Assembly: GCA_900547585.1 (NCBI GenBank)
Contig: URHD01000048.1
Span: 1-15,623 of the forward strand
From: an uncultured bacterium
GTDB lineage: Bacteria; Cyanobacteriota; Vampirovibrionia; Gastranaerophilales; Gastranaerophilaceae
DNA length: 15,623 nt
Direction: 5' to 3'
The notes beneath the pieces are model-generated. The model was not told where the DNA came from and made no database searches. It saw only the letters and a program-made list of their open reading frames with translations. Numbering within the stretch: position 1 is the stretch's first letter; every line of letters starts with the position of its first letter. The translations under genes and the position numbers were made by a program. Below are positions 13,548-15,623 of the stretch, in pieces.

Positions 13548-14186
13548 TTAGATGATTTTGTCTTTGAGGGCTTTTATTGCTGCCTGCGTGCGGTCTTGAA
13601 CAGAGAGCTTCTGGAGGATGTTGCAAACATGGGCTTTGGTAGTGTTGATGCTTACGTCGAGCTTTTTTGCGATTTCGTGGTTATTCATCCCCTCGACAAT
13701 CAGCGAGAGTACCTGTTTTTCGCGTATTGTGAGGTTTGTTTCTGCATTCGGCGTTTCAATTTCTGCCGTAGCACCGGAAGATGCCGCATCCAGCACGATT
13801 TTTGCCACTTTAGCATCAAACCATGCGTCACCGTTAAGTACTGATTTTACGACTTCTATAAGTTTTTCAGGCGCAATGTCTTTTGAGCAGTATGCGTTTG
13901 CGCCTGCTTTTAATGAATCCAGCACTTCCTCCTTTTTTTCATGGGAAGTGAGGATTATTATTTTTATGCTGCTGTTTTTTTGTTTGATTTTTTGTGTTGC
14001 TTCGATTCCGTTAAAATCAGGAAGACCCAAATCCATCAAAATTACGTTAATTGCGTTATTTTTTACGCACTCAAGCGCGCAAGAGGCGTTTTCTGCCTCA
14101 AAAACTTCAAAATCAGGCAATTCAAAAGCTGATTTCAAAGCAAATCTGGTCAATGCGTGGTCTTCAACGATAAGCAGTTTGTTCAT
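13548..14186 (-). CDS. NarL/FixJ-family response regulator, 212 aa
   Basis: This is a two-component output regulator. The receiver domain (1-118) has the acidic pair E8-D9, the phospho-acceptor Asp 52 in VILMDLGLPDFNG, Thr 80 and Lys 102. A linker of about 30 residues follows, then a LuxR-type helix-turn-helix (about 152-210) with the LTIREKQVLSLIVEGMNNHEIAKKL and INTTKAHVCNILQKL blocks. It should dimerise and bind DNA when phosphorylated. No histidine kinase is in the window. The ATG at 14186 starts one base after the stop of the TPR gene and has AGGA seven to eight bases upstream, so the two genes are co-transcribed. The partner kinase, if any, may lie beyond the right edge. Confidence 0.95.
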   Translation of the reverse strand: MNKLLIVEDHALTRFALKSAFELPDFEVFEAENASCALECVKNNAINVILMDLGLPDFNGIEATQKIKQKNSSIKIIILTSHEKKEEVLDSLKAGANAYCSKDIAPEKLIEVVKSVLNGDAWFDAKVAKIVLDAASSGATAEIETPNAETNLTIREKQVLSLIVEGMNNHEIAKKLDVSINTTKAHVCNILQKLSVQDRTQAAIKALKDKII

Positions 14187-14187
14187 A

Positions 14188-15623
14188 TTACAATCCTGAT
14201 GAAAGCTCTTTCAGCGCCTCTGTAAAAGAGGGGTTTAGGTTGTGTGATTTTGTGAAATCGTTGTCAGCACCTGTGAGGTCGCCCTCTTGTTTTTTAATCA
14301 GTCCGGAAATGTAGTAATATCTGTAATTATTTTTATCAAGATATTTTACCGGCTGAAGATATTCACGCGCGTAGCCCGACTGGCGGTTTTTAATAGCGTT
14401 GTAGGACAAATCAAGCCAGGCTTCTGTGTTCATCGGGTTGATGGTCAGTGCTTTTTTCAGGTAATTTGTCGCATAAACCTCGTCAATTTGCGCCATAGTG
14501 TAATAAACATAGTCGGATTCGGGGTTTATTTTTAGCGCTTTCTGGGAGAATTCGCTTGATTTTGCGGGGACACCTGTTGCTTTGTAGCAGAGCGCTGCGT
14601 TTATGAACGCTTTTTCGTTGTTTTTATCTTTTTTCGCTGCTTTCAAGAAGTAATCCAGTGCTGTTTTATGGTTGTTTTGTGCCATATAAACATTTCCGAT
14701 TCCAATAAGCGCGTCAGTGTCGTTTTTCTTGATTTTAAAGGCTTTCTGATACATATCCATCGCTTTTACCGAATCCCGTTGCGCTAAATATATGTCGCCG
14801 AGCGTTGTGTAGGACTGGTAGTCTTTTTTGTTTGAAAATACGTTCTGATTTAGCTCTTTGATTGCTCTTTGGGTGTCAGAGCTTTTCAGGAAATAGTTTG
14901 CGAGGTAATATTTGGATTTTGCTTTATCACGGGTTGCTCTAGCAAGGATAAAGTATTTTAGTGCTTCAATATCCTGATTGTAGTTCATTACATTAACATT
15001 TTGGGCAAGAATGCTGTCAACCGTTTTTATTGCGTCGTTATATTTGTTGTTTTCGCAATAAATCTGGGCTTTCAGCTTTAGATAATTTGCATTATTATCG
15101 CTCATTGAAAGAGCTTTGTTGATTGAGCTCATTGCTTTTCCGTACTCTTTGAGGTTCAAATACGCCTGGGCAAGAATGTAATTTGCATAGTCAGATTTTT
15201 TCAAAAGTGCTGAATTTTTGCTCAATTCCCGCACAACTTCAAACGCGAGATTGTTAAAATAAATCTCTGTGTAACACTGCGCAAGATAAATTTCTTCATC
15301 GTAAGAAAGTGCCATTGTAGGGAAGAAAACCTTTTTAATCAGCTCAATCTGGGTTTTATAAAGCCCTGTGTTACTGATATTGTTTATAGATTCCTGTGCA
15401 AGTGAAAAAAGCCCCAGATTTGCGAGTTTGTAAGCAAAACCAAGATAAACAAAATCGTCGTTTTTGTTGGTATTTAAGACGGATTTGTAATCTTTATACG
15501 CAGCAGTGATGTTTCCTTGCGAAAATTTCTGATTGATTTGCGTGTGTACACTGCTTCGTATAGCGTCATTTTGTCTCTCCTGCACTTTCAGCATCTTGTT
15601 AATAACTTGTAACAATATTGTAA
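14188..15623 (-). CDS. TPR-repeat protein, 5' end cut by the window
   Basis: The visible 475 or more residues are made of tetratricopeptide repeats, helical-pair units of about 34 residues with the A-x-x-Y/F-x-x-A-L pattern, for example in the stretches YGKAMSSINKAL, SVKAMDMYQKAF and HKTALDYFLKAA. TPRs bind partner proteins. The reading frame stays open to the window edge, with no convincing start: the first in-frame TTG (15615) and ATG (15594) lack ribosome sites, and the visible N-terminal sequence does not resemble a signal peptide. The true start is therefore probably outside. The gene ends one base before the response-regulator start, so it could sense or scaffold for that regulator. No kinase or other catalytic domain is visible in this part. 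Confidence 0.85.
   Translation of the reverse strand, partial: TILLQVINKMLKVQERQNDAIRSSVHTQINQKFSQGNITAAYKDYKSVLNTNKNDDFVYLGFAYKLANLGLFSLAQESINNISNTGLYKTQIELIKKVFFPTMALSYDEEIYLAQCYTEIYFNNLAFEVVRELSKNSALLKKSDYANYILAQAYLNLKEYGKAMSSINKALSMSDNNANYLKLKAQIYCENNKYNDAIKTVDSILAQNVNVMNYNQDIEALKYFILARATRDKAKSKYYLANYFLKSSDTQRAIKELNQNVFSNKKDYQSYTTLGDIYLAQRDSVKAMDMYQKAFKIKKNDTDALIGIGNVYMAQNNHKTALDYFLKAAKKDKNNEKAFINAALCYKATGVPAKSSEFSQKALKINPESDYVYYTMAQIDEVYATNYLKKALTINPMNTEAWLDLSYNAIKNRQSGYAREYLQPVKYLDKNNYRYYYISGLIKKQEGDLTGADNDFTKSHNLNPSFTEALKELSSGL

Noticed and set aside
13618..14199. Plus-strand open frame opposite the response regulator
   Set aside because: It is an antisense shadow of a regulator with all receiver and HTH motifs in place.

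Overview
The window reads as a stretch of ordinary bacterial chromosome, AT-rich and densely coded, with most genes on the minus strand. The best guess at the source is a non-photosynthetic relative of cyanobacteria (Gastranaerophilales/Melainabacteria type). This is inference from three things: an exported protein with three S-layer homology (SLH) domains, the low-GC codon style, and several proteins that look lineage-specific. No marker here settles it.

Layout. Positions 1-1121 hold one copy of a 55-bp hairpin repeat and a gene for a protein that looks like an AAA+ ATPase with its active-site residues lost. A plus-strand ROK sugar kinase (1313-2272) converges on a tight minus-strand unit, purB - small membrane-anchored protein - ribD (5251 to 2269). 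Next comes the translation operon rpsB-tsf (7139 to 5424), with an intergenic stem-loop and a clear terminator. Upstream of rpsB lies a 300-450 base non-coding zone with a perfect 21-bp inverted repeat (7438-7556) that may be a structured RNA. It is preceded by a 59-aa gene resembling DUF1653 (7757 to 7578), then the second copy of the hairpin repeat, then a histidine-phosphatase-fold gene that lacks two catalytic residues (8525 to 7893).

Positions 8600-9811 hold the SLH protein and its terminator. Positions 9895-11193 hold a large protein I do not recognise, divergent from a 94-aa small gene (11408). Two tandem thymidylate-kinase-like paralogues overlap by one base (11766-13102) and share a two-way terminator with a small two-helix membrane protein that ends in a Cys-Gly tail. 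The window closes with a response regulator and an adjoining TPR protein, which runs off the right edge.

The genes serve translation (S2, EF-Ts), purine and riboflavin synthesis, sugar phosphorylation, nucleotide phosphorylation, cell envelope and signalling. I see no CRISPR array, tRNA, rRNA, transposase or phage gene, and no clear multi-gene defence system. The most unusual items are the structured non-coding element upstream of rpsB, the paired 3'-end repeats, the two apparently dead enzyme folds and the tandem kinase pair.
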